Shown in pieces: positions 1-9,463 of a DNA stretch of 64,000 bases (positions are counted from its first letter, which is position 1; each line of letters begins with the position of its first letter). The translations under genes were made by a program, and so were the position numbers. The stretch spans positions 21,051-85,050 of the forward strand of contig NZ_JXQQ01000076.1 of NCBI RefSeq assembly GCF_000834655.1, read 5' to 3'. The stretch is from Variovorax paradoxus (lineage in GTDB: Bacteria > Pseudomonadota > Gammaproteobacteria > Burkholderiales > Burkholderiaceae_C). The notes beneath the pieces were generated by a model. It was not told the DNA's origin. It was given only the letters and a program-made list of their open reading frames with translations, and did not search any database.

Positions 1-302
1 TGCCGCCCGAGGCGCTGGCGCGCGACTGGTCGGCGCCCTATGCGGTGAACCCGGGCGTGGAAGCCGCGTGGCTGCGGGTCTACGGCGACCCGACGCCGGA
101 GAACGATCTCTACCGGCTCGGCGAGGCGCTGATGGACATCGCCGACGTGTTCTCGCAATACCGCTGGCGGCACTTCGTGTCGGTCGAGCGCATCCTCGGC
201 TTCAAGCCGGGCACGGGCGGCTCGGCCGGCGTGGGGTGGCTGCGCAGCGTGGTCGATCACCGCTTCTTTCCGGAGCTGTGGTCCGTGCGCACGCAACTCT
301 GA
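1..302 (+). CDS. Tryptophan 2,3-dioxygenase family protein, C-terminal part (5' truncated)
   Basis: The window opens inside this gene; the reading frame runs from base 3 to the TGA at 300-302, giving about 99 C-terminal residues. The stretch HFVSVERILGFKPGTGGSAG followed by the tail PELWSVRTQL is the typical end of heme tryptophan 2,3-dioxygenases, including the GTGGS loop that binds the substrate carboxylate/ammonium region. The family opens the indole ring of tryptophan to N-formylkynurenine in the cytoplasm. A flavin monooxygenase gene starts 11 bases downstream, so both probably sit in one transcript for aromatic or indole catabolism. The heme-ligand histidine and the active-site N-terminal half lie outside the window, so it may be a KynA paralogue with another substrate rather than KynA itself; no symbol is given for that reason. 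Confidence 0.85.
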   Translation, partial: PPEALARDWSAPYAVNPGVEAAWLRVYGDPTPENDLYRLGEALMDIADVFSQYRWRHFVSVERILGFKPGTGGSAGVGWLRSVVDHRFFPELWSVRTQL

Positions 303-313
303 GGCGTCCGTTC

Positions 314-1480
314 ATGACCGCAACACACAACAACAAGGTGCTGATCGTCGGCGCCGGCATCGCCGGCTGCTCGGCCGCCGTCGCCCTGGCCGACAAGGGC
401 ATGCAGGTCACGCTGGTCGAGAAGGAGGCCCGATGGCGCTTCCAGAGCTCGGGCATCTTCATCTACGGCAACGGGCTGGAGGCGCTGCGCAGCATCGGGG
501 TGCTGCCGCAGATCCTCGATGCGGGCTTCGGCATCGCGGACGGGCGCAATGTCTACCTCGACCATCGCGGCGCGCCGATCGTCGATGTGTTCTATCCGCG
601 CTCGCACGGCGGCGCGGTGCCGATCCTGGGCATCAAGCGCGCCGAGATGCATCGCATCCTCGCGGGCCGGCTCGGTGCGCTGGGGGTCGACATCCGGCTG
701 GCGACGACGGTGGCGGACATCCATGCGCCCGGCGGCGAGGTCGCTTTCTCCGACGGGACGCGCGAGCGCTTCGATCTGGTCATCGGCGCCGACGGCATCC
801 GCTCGCAGGTCCGCGAAGCCGTGTGCGGGCCTGTGACGCCGCGCTACACCGGCTTCGGCGTCTGGCGCAGCGTGCACGAGCGGCCGCGCACGCTCGACGC
901 GAAGATCATGATGATGGGCATCGGCAAGCGCCTGGGCATCATGCCGATCAGCGACGACAGGCTCTACATCTTCGGCACGGTGAGCGAGCCTGCCGGCCGT
1001 TGGTATCCGCGAGACCAATGGCCCGCGTTGATGCGAGAGCGGTTCGCGGAATTCGGCGGCCCGGCGCGGCAGTTTCTCGACCAGCTCTCGGCGGATTCGG
1101 AAGTGCTCTACACCGCCGTCGAGGAAGTGCAGGCGCCGCTGCCCTGGCATGCGGGTCGCGTCCTGCTGATCGGCGATGCGGCGCATGCCTCGACGCCGTT
1201 CATGGGGCAGGGCGGCGCAATGGCAGTGGAAGACGCTGTCGTGCTCGCCCGGATGCTTGCCGCGGACGGCATCGGCGAGCAGACCCTGAAGGCCTTCGGC
1301 GAGCGACGCTTTCCCATGTGCCGCTTCGTGCAGGACGCCTCGCGCAAGGTCGGCGAAGCCGGCGCCATGGAAGACGCCGCGAGCTGCGCGCGCCGCAACG
1401 CGGCGATGCGGGAGACGGCCCAGCAACAGGTCGATGCCTTCTATCAGGCGCTGGACCGGTTGCGCTCGGCACCGGCCTGA
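314..1480 (+). CDS. FAD-dependent aromatic-ring monooxygenase (PF01494 type)
   Basis: A 388-residue class A flavoprotein monooxygenase. The N-terminal Rossmann motif VGAGIAG (residues 12-18) binds the ADP part of FAD, GADGIRSQVR is the DG motif, and GDAAHASTPFMGQGG is the GD motif contacting the FAD ribityl chain; all three are intact. Such enzymes use NAD(P)H and O2 to hydroxylate aromatic substrates (salicylate, kynurenine and hydroxybenzoate relatives). The start at 314 is chosen because the FAD motif begins about 12 residues after it; an upstream in-frame start at 68 would overlap the whole preceding gene. It follows the tryptophan-dioxygenase-like gene by 11 bases, which suggests a substrate derived from tryptophan or another indole, but the exact substrate cannot be read from the sequence. 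Confidence 0.87.
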   Translation: MTATHNNKVLIVGAGIAGCSAAVALADKGMQVTLVEKEARWRFQSSGIFIYGNGLEALRSIGVLPQILDAGFGIADGRNVYLDHRGAPIVDVFYPRSHGGAVPILGIKRAEMHRILAGRLGALGVDIRLATTVADIHAPGGEVAFSDGTRERFDLVIGADGIRSQVREAVCGPVTPRYTGFGVWRSVHERPRTLDAKIMMMGIGKRLGIMPISDDRLYIFGTVSEPAGRWYPRDQWPALMRERFAEFGGPARQFLDQLSADSEVLYTAVEEVQAPLPWHAGRVLLIGDAAHASTPFMGQGGAMAVEDAVVLARMLAADGIGEQTLKAFGERRFPMCRFVQDASRKVGEAGAMEDAASCARRNAAMRETAQQQVDAFYQALDRLRSAPA

Positions 1481-1592
1481 TGGAACTGCTTATGCCCGGA
1501 TCCAGCTAAGCATCTGACGAATGGGTCGTTCGCGGAAAGGCAGGTGCGCGACAGAATCGCGCGCTTTGTCTTTTTGCAACCGAAAGTCCTCC

Positions 1593-2579
1593 ATGCGCGT
1601 CCATCCCTGGCTGAAACCGTTCCTCGCACTCTGGGCCGGTGCGGCGGTCTCGCTGGGCGCCCAGGCGCAGCAGCCGCCGGCGGCCTACCCGTCGAAGCCC
1701 GTGCACATCACGGTCGCCAACACGCCCGGCAGCTCGCCCGACGTGCTCGCGCGCTACCTGTCGCAACGCCTCGCCGAGCAATGGAAGCAGCCCGTGGTGG
1801 TCGACAACCGCGCCGGGGCCGCGGGCATCCTGGCCGCCGATGGGCTCGCCAAGGCGCCGGCCGACGGTTATTCGCTGCTGGTGGGCGCCGACGGGCCGAT
1901 CACCATCCTGCCCAACCTCCAGGCCGGCCTGCCTTACGACGCGCGCCGCGACCTCGTGCCGGTGGTGTCGCTCGGCCAGATCGACTTCGTGCTGGTCGCG
2001 AACCCGAGGACGGGCTTTCGCACCGTCGCCGATTTCGTGCGCGCCGCCAAGGCGCAGCCGGGGCGCATCAACTATGCATCGGCCGGCAACGGCAGCCCGC
2101 AGCAACTGAGCATGGAACTGCTCAAGCAGAAGACCGGCATCTACGTCACGCACATCCCTTACCGCGGCGGCCCGCTGGGCATGCAGGACGTGATCGCGGG
2201 GCAGGTCGACGTGATGTTCATCGCGGTCGGCCCAGCGCTGCAGCACATCCGCGCCGGCAAGCTGGTGGCGCTGGGTACCAGCGGCGAGAAGCGCCATGCG
2301 CTGCTGCCCGAGGTGCCGACCGTCGCCGAGACCTATGCGGGCTACCGCTCGGGAACCTGGTTCGGCCTGTTCGCGCCGGCGCGCACGCCGCAACCGGTGC
2401 TCGATGCCATCGCCGCCGACGCGGGGCGCATCGTGCAGACGCCCGCGGCGCGCGCCGACCTGGCGCTGCAAGGCATCGAGGCCACGGGTTTTCCGCAGCG
2501 GCAGTTCCAGCAGCTGGTGTCGGCCGAATACGAGCGCTATGCGCAGATCGTGAAGGCCACCGGCATCAAGGCCGAGTAG
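1593..2579 (+). CDS. Bug-family tripartite tricarboxylate transporter substrate-binding protein
   Basis: A 328-residue periplasmic receptor. Residues 1-26 form a signal peptide (basic MRVHPWLK, hydrophobic core, AQAQ cleavage region). The mature protein begins with the family hallmark YPSKPVHITV and has VVVDNRAGAAG, the pyrophosphate-like loop that binds carboxylates through ordered water, plus the later HIPYRGG motif. The Bug family is greatly expanded in Burkholderiales, and most members lack adjacent TctAB membrane genes, as here. The ATG at 1593 gives a clean signal peptide; the longer in-frame start at 1521 would add residues that spoil it. Its position behind two aromatic-degradation genes suggests it captures the corresponding acid from the periplasm (inference). 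Confidence 0.9.
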   Translation: MRVHPWLKPFLALWAGAAVSLGAQAQQPPAAYPSKPVHITVANTPGSSPDVLARYLSQRLAEQWKQPVVVDNRAGAAGILAADGLAKAPADGYSLLVGADGPITILPNLQAGLPYDARRDLVPVVSLGQIDFVLVANPRTGFRTVADFVRAAKAQPGRINYASAGNGSPQQLSMELLKQKTGIYVTHIPYRGGPLGMQDVIAGQVDVMFIAVGPALQHIRAGKLVALGTSGEKRHALLPEVPTVAETYAGYRSGTWFGLFAPARTPQPVLDAIAADAGRIVQTPAARADLALQGIEATGFPQRQFQQLVSAEYERYAQIVKATGIKAE

Positions 2580-2585
2580 CCCGGG

Positions 2586-2894
2586 CTAGCGGATCGACCG
2601 GGACAGCGCCTTGGAGAAATCCGCGACATCGTCGTCGCGGCACACCTCGGCGGCCATCGGCGCATGCCCGCCGGCCACGGCGACCAGCGCCATCGCCTTT
2701 TTCGGGCAGAGGCCAAGGCAGGTGGACTGCACCACGCGAAGGCGCCCCGGCACATGCACCAGGTCACGCTTGAGTTCCTTGCGGACCTGCTTCGCCTTGA
2801 GTTTGGTGGGGCCGTCGCTGCGCTCTTCGCAATCGCCGCACACCAGCACGACGCCGGACAGCTTGGTTTCGACCAGGGGAGGGGAATGGCTCAC
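2586..2894 (-). CDS. (2Fe-2S) ferredoxin-like small protein
   Basis: A 102-residue protein with a CGDC pair near residue 22 and a later CLGLCPK motif. This spacing is that of thioredoxin-fold 2Fe-2S ferredoxins, in which four cysteines hold the cluster. It should be a cytoplasmic electron carrier or a metal-handling protein; the partner is unknown. I chose the GTG start at 2894 because AAGGAA sits about 9 bases upstream on the minus strand; an ATG at 2960 would add 22 very basic residues and run into the divergent esterase promoter. It converges with the Bug gene, with only six bases between the two stops. Confidence 0.75.
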   Translation of the reverse strand: MSHSPPLVETKLSGVVLVCGDCEERSDGPTKLKAKQVRKELKRDLVHVPGRLRVVQSTCLGLCPKKAMALVAVAGGHAPMAAEVCRDDDVADFSKALSRSIR

Positions 2895-3025
2895 GCGGGT
2901 TGTTCCTTTTTTCTTTGCTTTTGTTTCAGCCCATCTTGGGCGCGAACGCACGCCGCGCAAGTCAGCCGACCGCCCGAATGCGCTAAGGTCCGGTCATCCA
3001 CGTTCCTGAATACCTTTGCCCGACC

Positions 3026-3688
3026 ATGTCCCGTACGCCCATCGAAATCGAAACCGCCCCGAACCCGACCGCCTCCGTGATCCTCATGCACGGCCTGGGC
3101 GCCGACGGCAACGACTTCGTGCCGATCGCCGGCGAGCTCGACCTGTCCGCCGTGGGGCCCGTGCGCTTCGTGTTCCCCAATGCGCCGGTGATCCCGGTCA
3201 CCCTCAACAACGGCTACCAGATGCCGGCCTGGTTCGACATCGCAGCCCCCGATTTCGACGTGCAGGAAGATGCCGCGGGCCTGCGCCGCTCGCAGGCCAC
3301 CATCGAGGCGCTGATCGCCAACGAAAAGGCCCGCGGCATCCCCGCCAGCCGCATCGTGGTGGCCGGCTTCTCGCAGGGCTGCGCGATGGCGCTGCTGACG
3401 GGCCTGCGCCACACCGAGCGCCTGGCCGGCATCGTCGGCCTCTCGGGCTGGCTGCCGCTGGCGGCCAGCACCGCGGCAGAGCGCCACGCGGCCAACCACA
3501 AGACGCCGGTGTTCCTCGGCCATGGCCGTCAGGACCCGATGGTGCCGCTGGCACGGGCTGTGCAATCGCGCGACGCGCTCGCCGCCCTGGGCTACACCGT
3601 CGAATGGCACGAGTACGCGATGGCGCATTCGGTCTGCATGGAGGAAGTGGCCGACCTGAACGATTTCCTGCTGCGCGTGCTGGGCTGA
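3026..3688 (+). CDS. Carboxylesterase / phospholipase (alpha/beta hydrolase)
   Basis: A 220-residue cytoplasmic hydrolase of the bacterial carboxylesterase II / human acyl-protein-thioesterase type. It has the early LMHGLGADGND oxyanion segment, the nucleophile elbow GFSQG (serine near residue 115), the acid in GRQDPMV and the histidine in MAHSVCMEE, so the catalytic triad is complete. The family cleaves short to medium acyl esters. It is transcribed divergently from the ferredoxin-like gene, across a 131-base gap that must hold both promoters, and is followed 59 bases later by a small monooxygenase gene. Confidence 0.92.
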   Translation: MSRTPIEIETAPNPTASVILMHGLGADGNDFVPIAGELDLSAVGPVRFVFPNAPVIPVTLNNGYQMPAWFDIAAPDFDVQEDAAGLRRSQATIEALIANEKARGIPASRIVVAGFSQGCAMALLTGLRHTERLAGIVGLSGWLPLAASTAAERHAANHKTPVFLGHGRQDPMVPLARAVQSRDALAALGYTVEWHEYAMAHSVCMEEVADLNDFLLRVLG

Positions 3689-3747
3689 AGCGCGAACGGG
3701 GCCGCCGCGGCAACCGCTAGACATACGGACGAAGAAGGAGACATCCC

Positions 3748-4059
3748 ATGATCCTCGTCATCGGACATGCCCTCGCCAAACCCGACACCCTGCAGGCGAT
3801 GCTGGCCATCAGCGTGGAGCACGTGCTGCGCTCGCGCGCCGAGCCCGGCTGCATCTCGCACGAAGTCTCGACCGACGCGCAAGACCCGCTGCGGCTGACC
3901 TTCGTGGAGCGCTGGAGCGACATGCCCGCGCTGCAGGCGCACTTTCGCGTCGATGCCTCGCGCGCCTTCGGCAAGGCGCTCGCGGCGATGGCCGACGGCA
4001 TGCCGGAAATCCACGTCTACCAGTCGGATGAGATAGACCTGCGGGCCGGCCGCGCCTGA
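3748..4059 (+). CDS. Antibiotic-biosynthesis-monooxygenase (ABM) domain protein, putative quinol monooxygenase
   Basis: A 103-residue dimeric ferredoxin-like-fold protein. It has the layout of the ABM family (YgiN-like): an N-terminal strand MILVIGH, then CISHEVSTDAQDP and the FVERWSDMPALQAHF segment, which is the conserved E-x-W core of these small cofactor-free oxygenases. A strong GAAGGAGA ribosome site lies 8 bases before the ATG. Members act on quinols, naphthoquinones or reactive carbonyl compounds; the substrate here is not deducible. It is probably cotranscribed with the upstream esterase. Confidence 0.85.
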   Translation: MILVIGHALAKPDTLQAMLAISVEHVLRSRAEPGCISHEVSTDAQDPLRLTFVERWSDMPALQAHFRVDASRAFGKALAAMADGMPEIHVYQSDEIDLRAGRA

Positions 4060-4115
4060 CCCCGCATTTTTCTCTACAAAAAAGGCTTGCAGCCTCCACG
4101 GTGCCTATGCAGGGA

Positions 4116-4132
4116 GCTATCAAAAAAGTAGC
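4116..4132. repeat. Short A-rich-loop hairpin (GCTATC-A6-GTAGC)
   Basis: An imperfect inverted repeat with a six-A loop in the gap between the ABM gene and gshA. A close relative, with perfect arms and a GAAAA loop, occurs at 10161-10177. I recall similar elements being scattered between genes of Comamonadaceae; that part is memory, not shown here. On the minus strand the T-rich loop could also act in termination. Confidence 0.4.
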
Positions 4133-4231
4133 GGGCGGACGCCTAGCCGGAACCGGGATTCCCTGCACGAGCAGTGCCCGCGCGCCCGTGCTACCTTCCA
4201 GCCCCTCAGAAGATTGATGGGTCATAACAAT

Positions 4232-5788
4232 ATGAGCAACAGATTGCAGGAGAGGTTGGGTGCCCTTTCAGCCGCACGCCTCCACGGCATGCGACGCGGC
4301 ATCGAGAAGGAAAGCCTGCGTGCGCTGCCCGACGGCAAGCTCGCGCTGACGCCGCATCCCCAGGCGCTGGGTTCGGCGCTCACGCATCCGCACATCACGA
4401 CCGACTTCAGCGAATCGCAACTCGAGCTCATCACCGGCGTGCATGCCGGCGTCGAATCGGCGCTGGAAGAATTGACCCGGGTCCACCAGTTCACCTACCG
4501 CGTGCTCGACCAGCTGGGCGACGAGCGCCTCTGGGTTTCCAGCATGCCCTGCGGCCTGCCGACCGACGAAACCATTCCCATCGGGCGCTACGGCTCCTCG
4601 AACGTGGGCCGCGCCAAGAGCGTCTACCGCATGGGCCTGAGCCACCGCTACGGCCGTCGCATGCAGACCATCTCGGGCATCCACTACAACTGGTCGCTGC
4701 CCGACGTGTCGAGCGAACAGTATTTCGCGCTGATCCGCAATTTCCGCCGCCACGCCTTCCTCTTGCTGTACCTCTTCGGCGCCTCGCCGGCGCTGTGTTC
4801 GAGCTTCGTCGCGGGCCGCCCGCACGAGCTGCAGCCGCTGGGCGACGGCAGCATGTTCATGCCGCACGGCACCTCGCTGCGCATGGGGCCCCTGGGCTAC
4901 CAGAGCGATGCGCAGGCGTCGCTCGCCGTGAGCTACAACAGCCTGGAGGGCTACGGCGCCTCGCTGCAGGACGCGCTCACCCGTCCATGGCCGGGCTACG
5001 AGACCATCGGCATCCGCAACCTGGGCGGCGACTACAACCAGCTGGGCACGAGCCTCCTGCAGATCGAGAACGAGTTCTACGGCACCATCCGCCCCAAGCG
5101 CGTGATCAACCCCGGCGAGCGCCCGCTGCATGCGCTGCGCGAGCGCGGCGTCGAATATGTCGAGGTGCGCCTCATGGACCTCGATCCCTTCGAGACCGTC
5201 GGCATCAACGCGCAGACCATGCGCTTCATCGACGTGTTCCTGCTGCACTGCCTGCTGAGCGACAGCCCCGACGACACGCCCGAGGAAATTGCCGACCTGG
5301 CACGCAACCAGCACCTGACCGCCGCGCGCGGCCGCGAGCCTGGCCTTCGCCTGTCGCGCGGCGGCAGCGAAGCGACGCTGACCGACTGGGGCCTGGAACT
5401 GGTCGACGAGTGCCTGCCCATCGCCGCCGCGATCGACGCGGCGCAGGGTGGCACGCAGCACACCGACGCGGTGAAGGCGGCCCGGGCCGCGCTGCAGGAC
5501 CCCGACAGCGTGCCCTCGGCCCGCGTGCTCGCGGCCATCGAGCAGCAGCACGGCAACTCGTTCGTCGGCTTCGTGCGTGCCCAGTCGGAGCAGACCCGCG
5601 CCGCGCTGCTGGCCCTGCCGTTCTCGGCCGAGCAGCAGGCCGAATTCGAGCGCATGACCGCCGAGTCGATCCAGGAGCAAAAGCGCATCGAGGCGGCGGA
5701 CACCATGCCCTTCGAGATCTACCGCGAGCAGTACGTCTCGCCCGCGCGGCTGGGCATGGCCCGAGGCCGCATGGCGGTCGCCGCCTAG
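4232..5788 (+). CDS. gshA: Glutamate-cysteine ligase
   Basis: This 518-residue enzyme catalyses the first step of glutathione synthesis, the ATP-dependent joining of glutamate's gamma-carboxyl to cysteine, in the cytoplasm. Its length equals that of the E. coli GshA class. Typical segments are GIEKESLR near the N-terminus (ATP/Mg site), TDFSESQLELIT, SGIHYNWSLP in the core, and YVEVRLMDLDPF. I start at the ATG at 4232 (MSNRLQER); an ATG at 4217 in the same frame would add five residues, and neither has a strong ribosome site. The upstream gap of 172 bases contains a small hairpin but no clear promoter. A lone receiver-domain gene follows after 188 bases. Confidence 0.95.
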   Translation: MSNRLQERLGALSAARLHGMRRGIEKESLRALPDGKLALTPHPQALGSALTHPHITTDFSESQLELITGVHAGVESALEELTRVHQFTYRVLDQLGDERLWVSSMPCGLPTDETIPIGRYGSSNVGRAKSVYRMGLSHRYGRRMQTISGIHYNWSLPDVSSEQYFALIRNFRRHAFLLLYLFGASPALCSSFVAGRPHELQPLGDGSMFMPHGTSLRMGPLGYQSDAQASLAVSYNSLEGYGASLQDALTRPWPGYETIGIRNLGGDYNQLGTSLLQIENEFYGTIRPKRVINPGERPLHALRERGVEYVEVRLMDLDPFETVGINAQTMRFIDVFLLHCLLSDSPDDTPEEIADLARNQHLTAARGREPGLRLSRGGSEATLTDWGLELVDECLPIAAAIDAAQGGTQHTDAVKAARAALQDPDSVPSARVLAAIEQQHGNSFVGFVRAQSEQTRAALLALPFSAEQQAEFERMTAESIQEQKRIEAADTMPFEIYREQYVSPARLGMARGRMAVAA

Positions 5789-5976
5789 CCGTCGGGCCTG
5801 GTCGCCAGCGCCCGCTGTGCGGGGCCACCGGGCGCCTTGCCTCGCCGTCGGGGACGACAAGGGCGCTGGCCGATGGCCTACAGGCATTGGCTTGCATTGC
5901 CCACCGTGCCCCTCGGCTGCGCTGCGAGGATGATTCCCATGCACAGCACCAAAAGCCCCGCCTCTTCGGTTTCGCC

Positions 5977-6357
5977 ATGACGTTCAAGGCCTACCTCGTC
6001 GAGGACAGTCCCGTGATCCGCGAAAACCTCGTCGGATTTCTCGAGGACGTGGCCGATGCGCAGGTCGTGGCCTCCGCCAGCACCGAGGAAGAAGCCGTGA
6101 ACTGGCTGCGCCAGCATCGCGACGGTTGGGACCTCACCATCGTCGACCTGTTCCTGCAGCGGGGCAACGGGCTAGGCGTGATCAACGCCTGCCGCAATCG
6201 CTCGCCGCACCAGAAGGTGGTGGTGCTCAGCAACTACGCCACGGCCGACATGCGCGACCGTTCGACGCAGTTGGGTGCCGACGCCTTCTTCGACAAATCG
6301 GCCGAACTCGACCAGCTGGTGGCCTATTGCGCCGCCATGCAGCCGTCGCACGGGTGA
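5977..6357 (+). CDS. Stand-alone response-regulator receiver protein
   Basis: A 126-residue CheY-like protein made of one receiver domain and nothing else. It has the acidic pair in LVEDSP, the phosphoacceptor aspartate in TIVDLFLQRG, the threonine/serine position in VVLSNYAT and the lysine in FFDKSAEL, so phosphorylation chemistry should be intact. There is no DNA-binding or enzymatic output domain and no kinase gene nearby, so it must act by protein contact or in a phosphorelay with a kinase encoded elsewhere. It does not look like a flagellar CheY, since no chemotaxis genes adjoin it. Confidence 0.88.
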   Translation: MTFKAYLVEDSPVIRENLVGFLEDVADAQVVASASTEEEAVNWLRQHRDGWDLTIVDLFLQRGNGLGVINACRNRSPHQKVVVLSNYATADMRDRSTQLGADAFFDKSAELDQLVAYCAAMQPSHG

Positions 6358-6472
6358 CTGGGGCCGCGCGCCTGCCAAGGCGGCGCCGCGCTTTTCTGGG
6401 GTAAAACGCCACGCTGCCGCAGAGCGGCAACGCCGGAACATCCCCAACGAAAGCAGCCAAGAGAGACCCACC

Positions 6473-7399
<927 letters not shown>

Positions 7400-7501
7400 G
7401 CCGGCGCACCCGTTCATGGCGCTTGACCTAGAGCGCACTCGAGCATTTCCAATGAATTCACCGGGACTTCCGGTTCATTCAACTGCCAAGGAAATCAAGC
7501 C

Positions 7502-7924
7502 ATGAACACGATCGACAACAAGGCCCTGGTCCAGCACATCCACGCGGAGCTGGACAAGGGCAACGGCCAGGCCTTCATCGACAGCCTGGCCGACGACGCC
7601 AGCTGGACGCTGGAGGGCACCACGCCCTGGTCGCGCACCTACGCGGGCAAGGCGGCCATTCGCGAGGAGCTGATCGCGCCGCTGTTCGCGCAATTCGCCG
7701 CGCCCTACGCGAGCAAGACCGAGCGCATCATTGCCGAGGGCGACCGGGTGGTGGTGCTGTTCAGCGGCGACGTGCCCACCAAGGCCGGCAAGCGCTACAA
7801 CAACCGCTACTGCTACGTCTACCGACTCGAAGGAGGCAAGGTGAAAGAGCTGACCGAGTACTTCGACACCGCATTGGTTCAGGAGGCGCTCGAAGCGCCG
7901 CCGGCTGCCGCGCATGCCGGCTAG
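7502..7924 (+). CDS. SnoaL/NTF2-like fold protein
   Basis: A 140-residue protein with the cone-like NTF2/SnoaL fold pattern: an N-terminal helix (LVQHIHAELDKGN), LADDASWTLEGTTPWS, a middle helix containing REELIAPLF, and strands ending in RLEGGKVKELTEYFDT. That last motif is strongly conserved in ketosteroid-isomerase-like proteins of this type. The family includes isomerases, epoxide hydrolases and non-enzymatic binders, so activity cannot be assigned. Its last 11 bases overlap the start of the MerR regulator gene, which suggests the two are produced together. Confidence 0.8.
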   Translation: MNTIDNKALVQHIHAELDKGNGQAFIDSLADDASWTLEGTTPWSRTYAGKAAIREELIAPLFAQFAAPYASKTERIIAEGDRVVVLFSGDVPTKAGKRYNNRYCYVYRLEGGKVKELTEYFDTALVQEALEAPPAAAHAG

Positions 7925-8393
7925 CGCACCGACCGCACCCGCCGCGCCGGTCGTGAAGGGAACCCCCTTCCACATCGGCGAACTGGCCACCCGCACCGGC
8001 CGCACGGTGCACGCCATCCGCTGGTACGAAACGCAGGGCCTCGTGCCCGGCGTGGCGCGCGACCACGGCGGCCGGCGCCTCTACGGCGAGTTGCACGTCG
8101 GCTGGCTCGACCTCATGGAGCGCTTGCGCCGCACCGGCATGTCGATTGCCGAGATGCGCGAGTACACCGCGCTTGCGCTCCAGGGCAAGGCCACGCTGCA
8201 GCAGCGCCGCGACATGCTCGCTGCGCACCGCGCGCGGGTGACCGAGACGATTGCCGACTGGAAAAGGGCGCTCACGCTGGTCGATCGGAAGATCGACTTC
8301 TACGACGCGTGGATGGCGAGCGGCCATCGGCCGCCCCTGATTCCCGCGGACACGCCGCGCGCCGCGCCGCCGAAGCGGCGCAAGACGCCCTGA
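7914..8393 (+). CDS. MerR-family transcriptional regulator
   Basis: A 159-residue regulator. After a 15-residue Ala/Pro leader comes a MerR winged-helix domain (FHIGELATRTGRTVHAIRWY, then GLV and RDHGGRRLY), followed by a long dimerisation helix (about residues 95-135). There are no clustered cysteines at the C-terminus, so it is not a typical metal sensor and more likely senses a small organic compound or oxidative stress. It overlaps the upstream NTF2-like gene by 11 bases. MerR proteins activate promoters with 19-20-bp spacers; I did not find a convincing one next to this gene. Confidence 0.9.
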   Translation: MPASAPTAPAAPVVKGTPFHIGELATRTGRTVHAIRWYETQGLVPGVARDHGGRRLYGELHVGWLDLMERLRRTGMSIAEMREYTALALQGKATLQQRRDMLAAHRARVTETIADWKRALTLVDRKIDFYDAWMASGHRPPLIPADTPRAAPPKRRKTP

Positions 8394-8409
8394 GCGTGCG
8401 CCGCTGGCG

Positions 8410-8769
8410 CTATTCGGCGACGAACCCCGCGTCCTTGCGGATCGAATCGCGGTCGCGGTGGTTGTTCAGGCGCCCCAGCGTGCTGTCGAGCAGGCGCTTG
8501 AGCTTGTCGGCCGCGCCGCGGAAGGCCTCGTCGAGCGTGTTGCCGTGCTGCGTCACGGCCAGCGGCTGGTGGTGGGCAAGGCGTGCTTCCATCACGCAGC
8601 GCTTGTCGCCGCCGCCGGCCTTGTCGTGGTTCTCGTCGCTCAGATGCACCTCCACGCGCGTCACGTCTTCGACGAAGCGGCTCAGGTGTTGCTTGATCTC
8701 CGTGTCGGCCCAGCGTTCCAGCGTGTCCTTGTTCTCGATACCGTTGCTCGTGTTGACCTGAATCTGCAT
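8410..8769 (-). CDS. Ribosome hibernation promoting factor, short HPF/RaiA type
   Basis: A 119-residue cytoplasmic protein of the HPF/YfiA family, which binds the decoding centre of the 30S subunit in slow growth. Recognisable parts are the N-terminal MQIQVNTS strand, TRVEVHLSDENHDKAGGGDKRC and the helix DEAFRGAADKLKRLLD; the basic C-terminal part contacts rRNA. It lacks the extra C-terminal domain of long HPF proteins. It is not next to rpoN or a PTS gene, the usual home of hpf in proteobacteria, so it may be a second, stress-specific paralogue. It converges with the MerR gene at a distance of 16 bases. Confidence 0.88.
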   Translation of the reverse strand: MQIQVNTSNGIENKDTLERWADTEIKQHLSRFVEDVTRVEVHLSDENHDKAGGGDKRCVMEARLAHHQPLAVTQHGNTLDEAFRGAADKLKRLLDSTLGRLNNHRDRDSIRKDAGFVAE

Positions 8770-8898
8770 GCAATGTCCTTCTGCTGGATGGATGAACGAA
8801 AGCCCACTGTGCGCCCTGAAGCGCCGTGCCGTGCGTAGGTCTATTCCCTACCCACGCGCCGGGCAGGGTCCGCAATCTGGCGACGAGGAAGCCGCGGC

Positions 8899-9327
8899 TC
8901 AGCTCTGGATGTAGCTTGTAAGCTGGGTGATCGTCTGCTCGTGCTCGCTGATGATGTCGTCCATCAGGTCCTGGATCGAGATCATGCCCACCACCTTGTC
9001 GCCGTCGACCACCGGCAGGTGGCGGAACTTGCGCTGGCTCATCAGCGCCATGCAGGCGCGGGTGCGGGTTTGCGGTGTGACTGTCATCACGTCGGGCGTC
9101 ATGATCTCCGAGACCTTCATCTCCTTGGAGTTCTTGCCCTGCAGCGCGACCTTTCGGGTGTAGTCGCGTTCGGAGAGAAAGCCCACGAGCTTCTCGCCGT
9201 CCATCACCATGAGCGCGCCGACCTCGAAGCGGGCCAGCGTGGCCAGCGCATCGAACACGCTGGTGTCGGGCGCCGTGCGCCAGGCGGCGGAGTCGTGGCG
9301 CTTGAGCAGTTCGGAGACGGGTTTCAT
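8899..9327 (-). CDS. Tandem CBS-domain protein
   Basis: A 142-residue protein consisting of two CBS motifs (a Bateman module): the first around FEVGALMVMDGEKLVGFLSERD, of which I note VGALMVMD and SERDYTRK, and the second around FRHLPVVDGDKVVGMIS with IQDLMDD. Such modules bind AMP, ATP or other adenosyl ligands and act as energy sensors. Stand-alone two-CBS proteins of this length are common in beta-proteobacteria. I place the start at 9327 because GGAG lies 9 bases upstream; the frame remains open to 9423, but that extension has no family similarity. Confidence 0.85.
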   Translation of the reverse strand: MKPVSELLKRHDSAAWRTAPDTSVFDALATLARFEVGALMVMDGEKLVGFLSERDYTRKVALQGKNSKEMKVSEIMTPDVMTVTPQTRTRACMALMSQRKFRHLPVVDGDKVVGMISIQDLMDDIISEHEQTITQLTSYIQS

Positions 9328-9463
9328 CGCGGTAACTCCATCAAAAAGTTTTCGATTCACACCGACGCGCGAGGCGCCGCACTCGGTCAAATCATAGGGG
9401 CGGAAAAGCCCCCCGCGATGCAAAACCCTCTAGGGGATTGCGCGTGTGCCCACGCGCGAGAAC

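Noticed and set aside
2895..2960. An N-terminal extension of the ferredoxin-like protein to an ATG at 2960
   Set aside because: The GTG at 2894 has a good ribosome site, and the extra residues are basic and overlap the divergent promoter region.
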